Positions 9,401 through 15,839 of a stretch of 64,000 bases of DNA are shown here, piece after piece. This DNA comes from JAEUHM01 sp964538625 (GTDB lineage Bacteria; Verrucomicrobiota; Verrucomicrobiia; Verrucomicrobiales; Verrucomicrobiaceae): assembly GCA_964538625.1 (NCBI GenBank), contig CAZIGH010000018.1, positions 21,059-85,058 on the forward strand, given 5' to 3'. The notes under the pieces were generated by a model, which was not told where the DNA came from, did no database searches, and was given only the letters and a program-made list of their open reading frames with translations. Within the stretch, counting starts at the first letter, position 1. The number at the start of each line of letters is the position of its first letter. Made by a program: the position numbers and the translations under genes.

Positions 9401-10471
9401 CCTGCACCCAACGATCGCCGCGTCAACATGCGCACCAACGAGGACCACCACCTCAAGGTAGGAGACCAGGTGCAGCTCAACATCTTTGGCACCCAAGCCA
9501 CCCCGCAGCCCGTCGATGTCGTCGTCACCGTGGACGCCATCAATGATCTCAAAGGCTACTCCTTCCTCATCTCCAGCGCCACCACCGGCTGGAGCAACGG
9601 CCAGGGGAACAACTCCGTCTATCAGTTCCCCCTCCAGAGCCAGCCCATGAACCGCAGCGGCACCATCGGCTCCCGCTCCAGCACCTTCCAGGTAGGCAAT
9701 ACCGACCTGCCGCTCGACCAGTCACCAGTCAATGCCGACACGGTGTTCAACTTCTTCCTCCCTGACTTCAAGTTCCCCGGCGCACTCGCCTCCCAAGGCA
9801 TCACCACCCCCGAGTTCCAGCTCACCGCAGAGACCGGCGTCATCCGACAGGCCAACTTCATCTACGACGGCGTATTCAACAGCAGCACCACCAACGGCTT
9901 CAGCAGCTTCACCACCGGCAACGGTGCCATCACCCTGGACTACGTGCCCTGGGTCACTGGGAACGCCACCAACCTCGGCCTCGGAGCACCCACCTCCACC
10001 ACGCTGCCCTGGACCCACAACCAGAACCTCACAGCCCTCATCGACCAGCTCAGCACCCTGCTTACCGCGGGCCAGCTCACCTCCGGTGCCAAGACCATCA
10101 TCCGAGACCTCATTTCCCTACCCATCACCTCCATCAGCACCGGCAACCCCTGCACCGTCACCACCGCCAGACCGCACGGCTACACCACCGGGCAGTCGGT
10201 CTGCATCAGCGGCGTCACGGACGGCACCTTCTCCAACTCCGTCAGCAGCACCTCCACCGCCCGCGCCATCACCGTTACAGGAGCCAACACCTTCACCTTC
10301 CCCTCCAACTGCACCATCGCCCCCACGGCCGGAGGGCTGGCCAATGCCCATGCCTCCCAGATCGTCTATAACCAAGGCAGCACCACACCCAGCGCTACCG
10401 AGCGCCGCGACCGCATTCGCGCCATCCTCCACCTCATCCTCACCAGTCCGGACTTCAACGTTCAGCGCTAA
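3422..10471 (+). CDS. Giant secreted DUF1800 protein with TSP3-like, Calx-beta, PA14, Ig-like and CHRD domains
   Basis: This is a 2349-residue exported protein of unknown function. Order read from the translation: signal peptide ending AYA (about 1-25); calcium-binding TSP3-like repeats (58-78, 167-202); Calx-beta (about 214-323); a first PA14 starting GLTARYYDN (about 333); a second PA14 (about 690-1035); a putative Ig domain with GVLSGTPPPG (about 1039-1104); a third PA14-like domain (about 1111-1258); CHRD with DWHVHSDAFL (about 1267-1407); a proline run; then DUF1800 (about 1428 to the end, closing LILTSPDF). Several phage-fibre-like beta modules interrupt the PA14 and DUF1800 domains (see the repeat entries). 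I chose the ATG at 3422 for its signal peptide and upstream promoter. The DUF1501 gene follows 22 nt later, the usual partner. Confidence 0.88.
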   Translation: MKPTNRFKVSKLAAGLLAFSPLAYAATDDFSTGPGQGSPDGMCDVWQALYNGWGLNPNGDEDNDGCTNRVESVAGTNPRVPGDCLRVGDTVLSGNQVIFTFRAEGGKRYRILSDSSPSGSFSTVVPQTSPVNGATQYVPGNDTGTQVITITKGPGDERKFYRLEASDIDTDGDGVSDWAEMSLGLNRLVADSDGNGIPDGQEVAAAVSVPDEVSIFASKSSASEDGPESGMFTVTRNRAFFPLQVGLSMSGTAEIPADYTASPGGPLAFGVGEKSKVVHINPVPDAAVEGQESVTATIVSAQATMNDDFSQPQIGNASATVIIGNTAAPSGTGLTARYYDNASSTANSLLNFGDTANYAFTRLTTTTGTIVITPTSGVLASILNAVSVGTQVQITFTGGNLNATAYNNLPYTVTTKTAANFTVAITGASLPTSSSSTCNFQIQPMHPPVVERVDATVAHDWFTGTPNGNTISPLNSPDNWSSVWEAYLHPTTASTSGYRFQLDADDKARVLIDLNRNGTFDLPGEQVIEHGWDGPATVGTFKISSSYNLAVPATPAERYRIRVEHVETTGEARCRLQWSVNGGTFANIPQANVYSHTRAMDANYTYTRTDATAGAMAGTILVTHNGHGLTVGTPVTLSFSSGNLFTPANGNFHGTYTISVVNSANTYTVPITGASLPANGAGAGFILNVPASTTQTWYNVVWQNTTFSGAPGRIGTNNAGTNDSNNGIYGTGTPDPALIGVDTFTARWTGQLQPQFTEEYTISVLADDGVTLRINGQIQELKTLLATESDGSTYTYDSASGATVVTYSGARIKPGSVVAGETIRLNPTSGNLNYSSGATYTYDAGTGEMVVTYTGLTTILANGFQVGQTVFLDPTSGKIADLASLPYVITAATATTFTVNVGAGLFPNNTSAPNGNLNVLDTFDLVVTAATPTTFTVTFPPARHANSTGNLNIDIVNKPLKDWSSLTSERYVRLPLVGGHRYDIQLDFWENTGSARCNLYWFSPSQTKQIIPTERLYPSSGPLAPPVHTSDTTAIALVGGSFSHTIQASNGASISVSGLPAWLTYSNGVLSGTPPPGAAGKYQLLVTITDANGTSQSVIDLEVQQTGGSVTREVWTGIPGTSIASIPVGTAPSLTTTLSSLDLPDNSGDNYGTRVRGYITAPTTGNYYFWLNSTDTAEFWLSNDHEVVNNFKRAAVTAGSQRSPWMALEQGKRYYFEILHKAGTGTADDASLSWSKPGESTTSPTEVVPGHVLTAYTPPPPGSSPGTLYIATMLAQGSAITNGVGSATLRVDETETYAYVTFDMARFQNPPYGGMTGPVTDWHVHSDAFLTHPSMIIYDGIEPATPGDGLITNPAHPHYGSHRWTIAPVGTLSANEIRELIKQGKAYINLHTAAYPAGEIRGNYTLANGSRTFTPPPPPPAWTDDSNTDAGAARFLTQASYGPNIADITALKALTPSSSSGLYPPSRYETWIDNQFATPATTSLEEVLRTRRADAQGGSQLDETLFFNSWWRNSITGPDQLRQRIAFALSQIHVISGQGPLDNRGEAIAYFYDKLSTGAFGNFRTILETTTLTPAMGRYLDMRNNDKPDLAVGRIPNENYAREIKQLFSVGLYRMWPDGTLMLTSSDSPIDTYTQREIVGYAHVFTGWTDAYTGIRTTLGAPANWLAQMIPVPARHFTGPKRILNNEVLPGLPTLGNQPLDPYATHNTTHFNQPAYQALPDQELAAAHDQLFYHPNTGPFICRQLIQRLVTSHPSRDYLYRVVQKFNDDGTGVRGNMQAVLKAILLDYEARSPDMISKPAYGKQREPLLRVAAAGRAFRPDTYSGTYSQSGTRTITITTSTPHKLASGNTVMLDFTASSADETAGIPAPWSGTYSVTVVNANTYTINAVNHVAGTYSIPANSTTCTVSLTNHWLQVGNQFFMDFTTGAADGVAGLDRAVYTVATNPSPLNNGDNGSTLTFEIPAGQVTTSARNGNCVIPRFNPGSMTITNSGLPAPNDRRVNMRTNEDHHLKVGDQVQLNIFGTQATPQPVDVVVTVDAINDLKGYSFLISSATTGWSNGQGNNSVYQFPLQSQPMNRSGTIGSRSSTFQVGNTDLPLDQSPVNADTVFNFFLPDFKFPGALASQGITTPEFQLTAETGVIRQANFIYDGVFNSSTTNGFSSFTTGNGAITLDYVPWVTGNATNLGLGAPTSTTLPWTHNQNLTALIDQLSTLLTAGQLTSGAKTIIRDLISLPITSISTGNPCTVTTARPHGYTTGQSVCISGVTDGTFSNSVSSTSTARAITVTGANTFTFPSNCTIAPTAGGLANAHASQIVYNQGSTTPSATERRDRIRAILHLILTSPDFNVQR
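4490..4753 (+). repeat. Beta module 1 nested in the first PA14 domain of the giant protein
   Basis: Residues about 357-444 of the giant protein begin NYAFTRLTTTTGTIVITPTS and end near ITGASLP. They separate the PA14 opening (GLTARYYDN) from its continuation (VDATVAHDWFTGTP then WSSVWEAYLHP). The pattern of GTI-VT, a short turn, VGTQVQITFTGGN, YTVTTKTAANFTV resembles small beta modules of phage tail fibres. Confidence 0.55.
5228..5487 (+). repeat. Beta module 2 between the first and second PA14 domains
   Basis: Residues about 603-689 begin NYTYTRTDATAGAMAGTILV, with NGHGLTVGTPVTLSF, a YTISVVNSANTYTVPITGAS strand pair and a closing SLPANGAG. It is the clearest relative of module 1 (shared ITGASLP) and of the HGLxxG phage-type motif. 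It sits just before the second PA14 domain. Confidence 0.55.
5762..6288 (+). repeat. Tandem beta modules 3-5 nested in the second PA14 domain
   Basis: Two copies open STYTYDSASGATVVTYSG and ATYTYDAGTGEMVVTYTG, followed by a shorter VVTAATPTTFTVTF unit. They separate the PA14 strand ending LADDGVTLRINGQ from its continuation KPLKDWSSLTSERYVRL and DIQLDFWENTG, which normally run on in one domain. Confidence 0.55.
8882..9645 (+). repeat. Tandem beta modules 6-8 nested in the DUF1800 domain
   Basis: About 255 residues start TYSGTYSQSGTRTITITTST with PHKLASGNTVMLDF, and contain two further units (HWLQVGNQFFMDF and HHLKVGDQVQLNIF). The flanking sequences, REPLLRVAAAGRAF before and LPLDQSPVNADTVFNFFLPD after, are close together in ordinary DUF1800 proteins, so this is an internal insertion. 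Confidence 0.6.
10121..10386 (+). repeat. Beta module 9 nested near the C terminus of DUF1800
   Basis: The unit contains NPCTVTTARPHGYTTGQSVC, ISGVTDGTF and ITVTGANTFTF, matching the HGxxTGxxVxISGV phage-fibre-type pattern most closely. It separates TIIRDLISLP from ERRDRIRAILHLILTSPDF, which end an ordinary DUF1800 domain together. Confidence 0.55.
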
Positions 10472-10493
10472 CCTGATTCTCCCCACACCACCC

Positions 10494-12092
10494 ATGAACA
10501 AGGCACCCAACATCATCACCCGCCGCAGCCTTCTCCAGAGGTCCGCCCTGTTGGCTGGAGCCGCCGGATATGCGAGCACCATCCGGGACATGCGCCTCAT
10601 GAACAGTCTCATGGCTGCGGACACCCCTAGTGATTACAAGGCACTCGTCTGCGTCTTCCTCGCCGGGGGGAATGATGCCAACAACTGGATCGTCCCCACC
10701 GACAACACCACCTACGCCGAGTACGCCGCAGCCAGGGGAAACCTCGTGCTGCCAGAGTCCTCCCTCCTCCGCCTGCGCACCGGACCCAACTCCAGCGACC
10801 CAGATTACGTTTACCAGGGCCGCACCTACGGTTTTCACCCCGCCTGCCCACAGCTTCAGACCCTTTTTGGCGAGAAGAAGCTCGCCGTGGTGCAGAACGT
10901 GGGCACCCTCGTTCGCCCCACCACCAAAGCCCAGTACACCTCCGGCATAGCCGCTTACCGCCCACCGCAGCTCTTCTCCCACAGTGACCAAGTCACCCAG
11001 TGGCAGACATCCATCCCCGACCAGCCACCGGCCACAGGCTGGGCGGGTCGCATTGCCGACATTTATGATTCGATAGCCAATCCCTCCGGACAGATCTCCA
11101 TGTCCATCTCCCTCAACGGAGCCAACACCCTCCAAATCGGCAACCTCGTGGCGCAGTACCACGTCTCCACCTCCGGTGCGGTCATCTTCAACGCAAGCGG
11201 CAGCGGAGGTGGCCTCATGGGAGCCAACGGAGTGCGTCAGAAGGCCCTCCAGTCCATCCTCAACCTCACCCACCCCAACCTCCAGCGCAGAGCCTACGCC
11301 AGCGTGCTGGACAACGCCATCTTCACCGGGGACCTCCTCAATACCAACATCGCCTCCAAAGCAGACCCCACCGATAGTCCCTCAGGCGGCTATACCAATG
11401 CCCAGCAAGTCACCGGCTTCGCCGCAGGACAGACCTTCAAGTGGAACACCGGCCTCACCGGCATCTACAACCCCGCTCTCGGCGGTGCCTTTGCAGACGG
11501 TCTCGGCGGCTTCCCCAACACCAGCCTCGGCATCCAGCTCAAGATGATCGCCCGCCTCATCGCCGCCTCCGGCCCCTCCGGTTTCAACATGAAGCGGCAG
11601 ATCTTCTTCTGCTCCCTCGGCGGATTCGACACCCACACGGCCCAGGTGGATGGCAACGGCTTCACCAATCAGCCCACCAACCCTGCCGGCACCCACTACA
11701 CCCTCCTGCGCACTGTCAGCGAGGCCATGTTCGCCTTCCAGCGCGCCATGGTCCAGCTTGGCCTGGATGACAAAGTCACCCAGTTCACCGCCTCAGACTT
11801 CTCCCGCACCTTCCCATCCAACAGCCAAGGTTCTGACCACGGCTGGGGTTCCCATCACATCGTCGTCGGCGGCGGTGTGGACGGTGGCAAGTTCGTGGGC
11901 AAGCTGCAAAACTTCGCCATCTCCGGGCCAGATGACACCGGCATCGGCCGCTGGATCCCCTCCACCTCGGTGGACGAGCACACCGCCACCTTGGCCAAGT
12001 GGTATGGACTCAGCAACAGCGACATCGATGCCGTCCTGCCCAACCTCAGCCGCTTCCCCACCCGCGACCTCGGCTTCATGAAGCCCGCCTAG
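10494..12092 (+). CDS. DUF1501 family protein with Tat signal (partner of the DUF1800 giant)
   Basis: This 532-residue exported protein belongs to DUF1501, an alkaline-phosphatase/sulfatase-superfamily-like group of unknown reaction. The N terminus has a twin-arginine signal (ITRRSLLQRSALLAGAAGY), suggesting folded export. Family features are VCVFLAGGNDANNWIVP near the N terminus, SLGGFDTHTAQ in the middle, FTASDFSRTFPSNSQGSDHG and the terminal NLSRFPTRDLGFM. The gene starts 22 nt after the DUF1800 stop and 3 nt before the next gene, so the three form an operon. DUF1800-DUF1501 pairs recur widely in Planctomycetota, Verrucomicrobiota and Proteobacteria, which argues for a joint function. The open frame extends back to 9732, but only as a shadow of the giant gene. 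Confidence 0.9.
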   Translation: MNKAPNIITRRSLLQRSALLAGAAGYASTIRDMRLMNSLMAADTPSDYKALVCVFLAGGNDANNWIVPTDNTTYAEYAAARGNLVLPESSLLRLRTGPNSSDPDYVYQGRTYGFHPACPQLQTLFGEKKLAVVQNVGTLVRPTTKAQYTSGIAAYRPPQLFSHSDQVTQWQTSIPDQPPATGWAGRIADIYDSIANPSGQISMSISLNGANTLQIGNLVAQYHVSTSGAVIFNASGSGGGLMGANGVRQKALQSILNLTHPNLQRRAYASVLDNAIFTGDLLNTNIASKADPTDSPSGGYTNAQQVTGFAAGQTFKWNTGLTGIYNPALGGAFADGLGGFPNTSLGIQLKMIARLIAASGPSGFNMKRQIFFCSLGGFDTHTAQVDGNGFTNQPTNPAGTHYTLLRTVSEAMFAFQRAMVQLGLDDKVTQFTASDFSRTFPSNSQGSDHGWGSHHIVVGGGVDGGKFVGKLQNFAISGPDDTGIGRWIPSTSVDEHTATLAKWYGLSNSDIDAVLPNLSRFPTRDLGFMKPA

Positions 12093-12095
12093 TGG

Positions 12096-12677
12096 ATGAG
12101 CGCCAGAGTCTGGTTTCTTACCCTCATCGCCGCCATCGCCGTGCTGGCCTGGTGGCTGAGCCGCGTACCGCCTGCACCATCCGGAATCTCCGTGGCCGCA
12201 CCGCCTCCAGCCCCAGCTCCCCCGTCAGAGCCACCCCCTACGCCGCCCACCTTGCCCTCGCAGGCAGAAGCGGCAGCGCCCAATGCCGCCCGTCCCCCCG
12301 TGCCGGAGCAGCCCATGCCCATCGCCGCCCCCGCACCGCCGCCGGTGGCACCACCACCGGGATACTTCGAGATGGTGCGCTCCAGCCCTGAGTTTCAGCA
12401 GGTGGAAGAACTTGCGCTGAGCATCCGTCACTTTGGTCAGCGCTTCGGCGGCAACCCCACCGGCAGCAATGCCGAGATCACCAAAGCCCTCAACGGCGGC
12501 AATGAAAAGCGCGCCATCTATCTGCCCCCCAACGCGAAGATCAGTGAACAGGGTGAACTCCTCGACCCCTGGGGCAACCCCTACTTTTTTCATTCCAACT
12601 CCGCCACCGACACCGAAGTCCGCTCCGCCGGTCCAGACGGCATCATGCACAACCGCGACGACCTGGTGACGAAGTAG
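12096..12677 (+). CDS. Membrane-anchored proline-rich protein with pseudopilin-like C-terminal domain
   Basis: This 193-residue protein has one N-terminal transmembrane segment (about residues 5-21, ending WWLSRVPP), a Pro/Ala-rich linker of about 65 residues, and a globular tail. The tail contains LDPWGNPYFFHSN and SAGPDGIMHNRDDLV, the closing pattern of GspG-like pseudopilins (DPWGxPY, then G-x-D-G followed by DD). It lacks the prepilin leader, so it should stay in the inner membrane with the tail in the periplasm. It follows the DUF1501 gene by 3 nt and is probably co-transcribed. A role with the DUF1800/DUF1501 pair or with the upstream pseudopilin is inference only. Confidence 0.7.
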   Translation: MSARVWFLTLIAAIAVLAWWLSRVPPAPSGISVAAPPPAPAPPSEPPPTPPTLPSQAEAAAPNAARPPVPEQPMPIAAPAPPPVAPPPGYFEMVRSSPEFQQVEELALSIRHFGQRFGGNPTGSNAEITKALNGGNEKRAIYLPPNAKISEQGELLDPWGNPYFFHSNSATDTEVRSAGPDGIMHNRDDLVTK

Positions 12678-12758
12678 AAGCAAGAGGGAACCTTCGGCAC
12701 TCGAGTTTCACCCTCCCGTTCCAACACCGGTTCGCAGCTTGCGAGCTCCAGCGCTTCG

Positions 12759-14459
12759 TCACTCCGGTAGATTGCCGAGGAAACGCACCACTTCCTCCGC
12801 AAGGGCTGGACCTATGCCCGGCACTCTGGCGATCTCCTCCGAGCTTGCTTTTCTGAGCCGAGAGACGGACCCAAAAGCCTTCAACAAAGCCGCTTTCCGT
12901 GCCTGACTGATGCCCGGGCAGTCGTCCAGAAGGCTTTCCGCCACGCGGCGCTTTAGGAGCAACTGGTGGTAGCCATTGGCCCAGCGGTGCGCCTCATCCC
13001 GGATGCGCTGGAGCAGTTTCAGAGCGCCCGTTTCGTGCGGCAGCACCAGGGGTTCCGACTCTCCGGGAAAGAAAATTTCCTCCCGCTCCTTGGCCAGGCC
13101 AATAATGGGCAGCCCACCCAGACCCAGGCGCTGGAGTTCCGCCACTGCCATACCTAGCTGGCCCTTGCCGCCGTCCACAATCACCAAGTCCGGCAGACGC
13201 ACCCACTTTGAAGATTTTCGTTTCCCGTTCTCCAGTTTCCGTTGTGGTTCCGGGCGGAGCTGGGTGGTGGAGCCATCTGGCAGTTCCACCTCGTCAAACG
13301 TGTCTGGCTCCTCCGGCTCCGGGTCCGGCGGGTGGGTTTGCTCCAGGCGGCGCATGGCGTCCATCACGTTCTCCTGTGAGAAGTCTGCATCATCCTCACC
13401 GAGCTGCGCCCTGCCTTCCAGGAGGATGCGGGAGTAGCGGCGGCGCACCACTTCCGCCATGCTGACAAAGTCATTCTGGCCACTGACAGCGCGGATGCGG
13501 TAGCGGCGGTAGTTGGCATTGTCCGGCACACCGTTCTTGAAGCGCACCATGCTGGCCACACAGTGAGCGGTGCCAATGTTGGCAATGTCAAAGCACTCCA
13601 TGACGAGCGGCGGATCTTCCAAACCCAGCGCCTCCTGAAGCTCTGCCACGTCGGCCATGGGGTCGATGGTACTCACCACCTTCGCCCTGGCTCCGCGGGT
13701 AAACATGCGGGTGGGTTTGAGCGTCTTGCGCAGGTCCTGGATCATGTCTCGCAGTTCCGCCGCCTTTTCGAAGTCCATGCGTTGCGCCGCACCCTGCATC
13801 TCCTCCTCCAGAGCCTCCACGAGTTCCTTGCTCTTCCCGTCCAGAAAGGCGCAGGCCTCGTCGATACGGCGCTTGTAGTCCTCACTGCTGATGCGGCCTA
13901 TGCACGGCGCGGAGCAGTTTTTGATGATGTCGTTGGAGCAGTGCTTGTAGTCCTCCGCACCAGGTCTGGCGGGGCGGCAGACGCGCAGGCCGAAGTGTTT
14001 GTTCAGCCAGTTCAGCGTCGTGCGTAGCGCACCGCTGTGGGCGAAGGGGCCGAAGTAACGCGCCCCATCATCCTTCTTCAGCCGGGTCAGGGAGAACTTA
14101 GGGTAGGCGTCAGCCATCTGCACCCGGACCAGCAGGAAGCGCTTGTCATCGCGGAAACTGATATTGTAGCGCGGGCGGAACTCCTTGATCAGCCTGCCCT
14201 CCAGCAGAAGCGCCTCAGGCTCATTGCGGGTGAAGTGCAGCTCAAAGTCCCAGATGCTCTCGATCAGCGCCCGCGTCTTGATGTCCACCCGCCTGGCGCG
14301 GCTGGGCTGGAAATAGTTCCCAAGCCGCTTCTTCAGGTCTCGCGCCTTCCCCACGTAGATCACCCGGTTCAGCCGGTCGCGCATCACGTAAACGCCCGGC
14401 CGGTGGGGCACGTCGCGCAGGCGGGCGAGGAGATTGGGCTTTTCTCTGGCAGATGACAT
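12759..14459 (-). CDS. uvrC: Excinuclease ABC subunit C
   Basis: UvrC makes the two incisions flanking a lesion during nucleotide excision repair, after loading by UvrA and UvrB. Its 566 residues show the expected order: a GIY-YIG nuclease domain (GVYVMRDRLNRVIYVGKARD), a conserved Cys region (CRPARPGAEDYKHCSNDIIKNC), a UVR motif (MDFEKAAELRDMIQDL), the RNase H-like endonuclease (ECFDIANIGTAHCVASMVRF, LVIVDGGKGQL, RDEAHRWANGYH), and a C-terminal helix-hairpin-helix pair (LLKAFGSVSRLRKAS, VPGIGPALAEEVV). I prefer the ATG at 14459 (MSSAREKPN) to the more upstream one at 14501, because family members begin close to this point. It is divergent from the exbB-like gene. Confidence 0.95.
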   Translation of the reverse strand: MSSAREKPNLLARLRDVPHRPGVYVMRDRLNRVIYVGKARDLKKRLGNYFQPSRARRVDIKTRALIESIWDFELHFTRNEPEALLLEGRLIKEFRPRYNISFRDDKRFLLVRVQMADAYPKFSLTRLKKDDGARYFGPFAHSGALRTTLNWLNKHFGLRVCRPARPGAEDYKHCSNDIIKNCSAPCIGRISSEDYKRRIDEACAFLDGKSKELVEALEEEMQGAAQRMDFEKAAELRDMIQDLRKTLKPTRMFTRGARAKVVSTIDPMADVAELQEALGLEDPPLVMECFDIANIGTAHCVASMVRFKNGVPDNANYRRYRIRAVSGQNDFVSMAEVVRRRYSRILLEGRAQLGEDDADFSQENVMDAMRRLEQTHPPDPEPEEPDTFDEVELPDGSTTQLRPEPQRKLENGKRKSSKWVRLPDLVIVDGGKGQLGMAVAELQRLGLGGLPIIGLAKEREEIFFPGESEPLVLPHETGALKLLQRIRDEAHRWANGYHQLLLKRRVAESLLDDCPGISQARKAALLKAFGSVSRLRKASSEEIARVPGIGPALAEEVVRFLGNLPE

Positions 14460-14533
14460 ATCGGGTACGGGGCAGTCTGCGGCTTGCGTTCGGGATTGCA
14501 AGAGCGCCGCTGCATACTACTCTACGCCCCCAA

Positions 14534-15382
14534 ATGCCTTGCCAATCCCTCCTTCTCGCGGCGGTTCTGCTCGCCGCCAGTTTCCTCGCACCCACACCAG
14601 CGGTCGCACAGACCGCCCCGGCCAGTCCCGGCGTGGTCGTCACCGACGCTCCGCAGCCTGTGGAAAACGTCTCGCCCACGGAAGCGCTCACGTTTGATAC
14701 CTTCATCGAGCGTGCCGGCGTCATGGCCTGGCCACTCATCATCCTCAGCATGATCGCCGTGTGCCTCATCGTGCTCTATGCGCTGACCGTGCGGCAGGGC
14801 ACCGTGGTCTCGGATGCGTTCATGAACTCGGCAGACGCACTGATCCGGAAACAGGACTACCTGGGCCTGCTTGCCGTGTGCAACCGCAGGAATGAGTGCA
14901 TAGCCCGCATCACGGCCAAGACTCTGGACTTTGCCACCCGGAACCCTACCGCCTCTTTTGAAGAAGTAAAAGAAGTCACCGAGGCAGAGGGGAACCGCCA
15001 GTCTTCCCTGCTTCTCTCACGCATCGCTTACCTGGGTGACGTGGGAGCTGTGGCCCCCATGCTCGGGCTACTTGGCACCACCCTGGGCATGATCACCACC
15101 TTCCATGAGATGACCAATAAGACTTACGGTGCCTCAGGACAGATCGGCCTGGCAGAAGGCGTCTCTGAGGCGCTGCTCTGCACCGCTTCAGGCCTCGTCA
15201 TCGGCATTCCGGCCCTGATCTTTTACTCCATCTTCCGCGGGAAGGTGAACCGTCTCATCTCCGAAATGGAGGCTGCCACCACGCACCTCATGGCCCTGCT
15301 TGCAGTTCAGTACAAGCGCGCTGCCCGTGCCGTCTCTGGCCCGCCCGGCTCCAAAGCACCGGGCAGTGAGACCGCCATGTAG
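14534..15382 (+). CDS. exbB: MotA/TolQ/ExbB proton-channel family protein
   Basis: This 282-residue inner-membrane protein probably forms the proton-driven motor with the ExbD-like protein encoded 24 nt downstream. It starts with a cleavable-looking signal sequence (ending TPAVAQ) and a periplasmic segment of about 45 residues, an arrangement found in many non-enteric ExbB proteins. Three transmembrane segments follow (about 70-90, 175-200 and 215-240), with the conserved LGDVGAVAPMLGLLGTTLGMI and the small-residue helix EALLCTASGLVIGIPALIFY. I use the ATG at 14534; the frame extends back to 14453 across the uvrC start without signal-peptide character. No tonB or tolA gene is nearby. Confidence 0.88.
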   Translation: MPCQSLLLAAVLLAASFLAPTPAVAQTAPASPGVVVTDAPQPVENVSPTEALTFDTFIERAGVMAWPLIILSMIAVCLIVLYALTVRQGTVVSDAFMNSADALIRKQDYLGLLAVCNRRNECIARITAKTLDFATRNPTASFEEVKEVTEAEGNRQSSLLLSRIAYLGDVGAVAPMLGLLGTTLGMITTFHEMTNKTYGASGQIGLAEGVSEALLCTASGLVIGIPALIFYSIFRGKVNRLISEMEAATTHLMALLAVQYKRAARAVSGPPGSKAPGSETAM

Positions 15383-15406
15383 CCCTGCCGCCTCCCTCAC
15401 CCACGC

Positions 15407-15838
15407 ATGAACTTCCGCAAACAGCACTCCATCGACCCCGTGCCCATCCAGCTTGCACCGCTGGTGGATGTCTTGTTCCTGCTCGTCATTTTCTTCGCCG
15501 TCACGTGGAAGGCAGGTCTTCAGGAGAAGCTCATGGATGTCTCCGTGCCCGCCGCTGAAGAGGGGAAGGACCGAAAGCAAACCTCCGTTGGTGAAATCAT
15601 CATCAACGTGAAGAAAGACGGCGGCATCGTCGTCAATGGCCAAGACCTCACTGTGGGCGACTTGCTTGGCAAGCTTCAGAACATCTCCTCCATTTATAAA
15701 GACCAGGCCGTCATCATCCGGGGAGACGTGGCCACGCCGTATGACCAGATCATCAAAGTGCTCGACACTTGCCAGAAGGCCGGCATCTGGAACATCGGCT
15801 TCGCCACTCGCGACCCGAAGGACGTGCCACCCCCGTGA
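15407..15838 (+). CDS. exbD: Biopolymer transporter ExbD/TolR family protein
   Basis: This 143-residue protein is the ion-pathway partner of ExbB. A short cytoplasmic N terminus is followed by one transmembrane helix (about 17-37) carrying the essential protonatable Asp at residue 21 in APLVDVLFLLVIFF. The remaining 100 residues form the periplasmic domain (VNGQDLTVGDLLGKL, VIIRGDVATPYDQIIKVLD). It is co-transcribed with exbB, and one nucleotide separates its stop from the TPR gene start. Assignment to Ton-like energisation or Tol-like envelope maintenance cannot be decided from sequence. Confidence 0.9.
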   Translation: MNFRKQHSIDPVPIQLAPLVDVLFLLVIFFAVTWKAGLQEKLMDVSVPAAEEGKDRKQTSVGEIIINVKKDGGIVVNGQDLTVGDLLGKLQNISSIYKDQAVIIRGDVATPYDQIIKVLDTCQKAGIWNIGFATRDPKDVPPP

Positions 15839-15839
15839 C

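Noticed and set aside
9732..10493. Upstream extension of the DUF1501 open frame into the giant gene
   Set aside because: The extended part is Ser/Pro-rich shadow translation of the DUF1800 C terminus; the Tat signal at 10494 marks the true start.
15636..15839. N-terminal extension of the TPR protein in the exbD region
   Set aside because: It is an out-of-frame shadow of exbD; the ATG at 15840 starts a signal peptide one base after the exbD stop.
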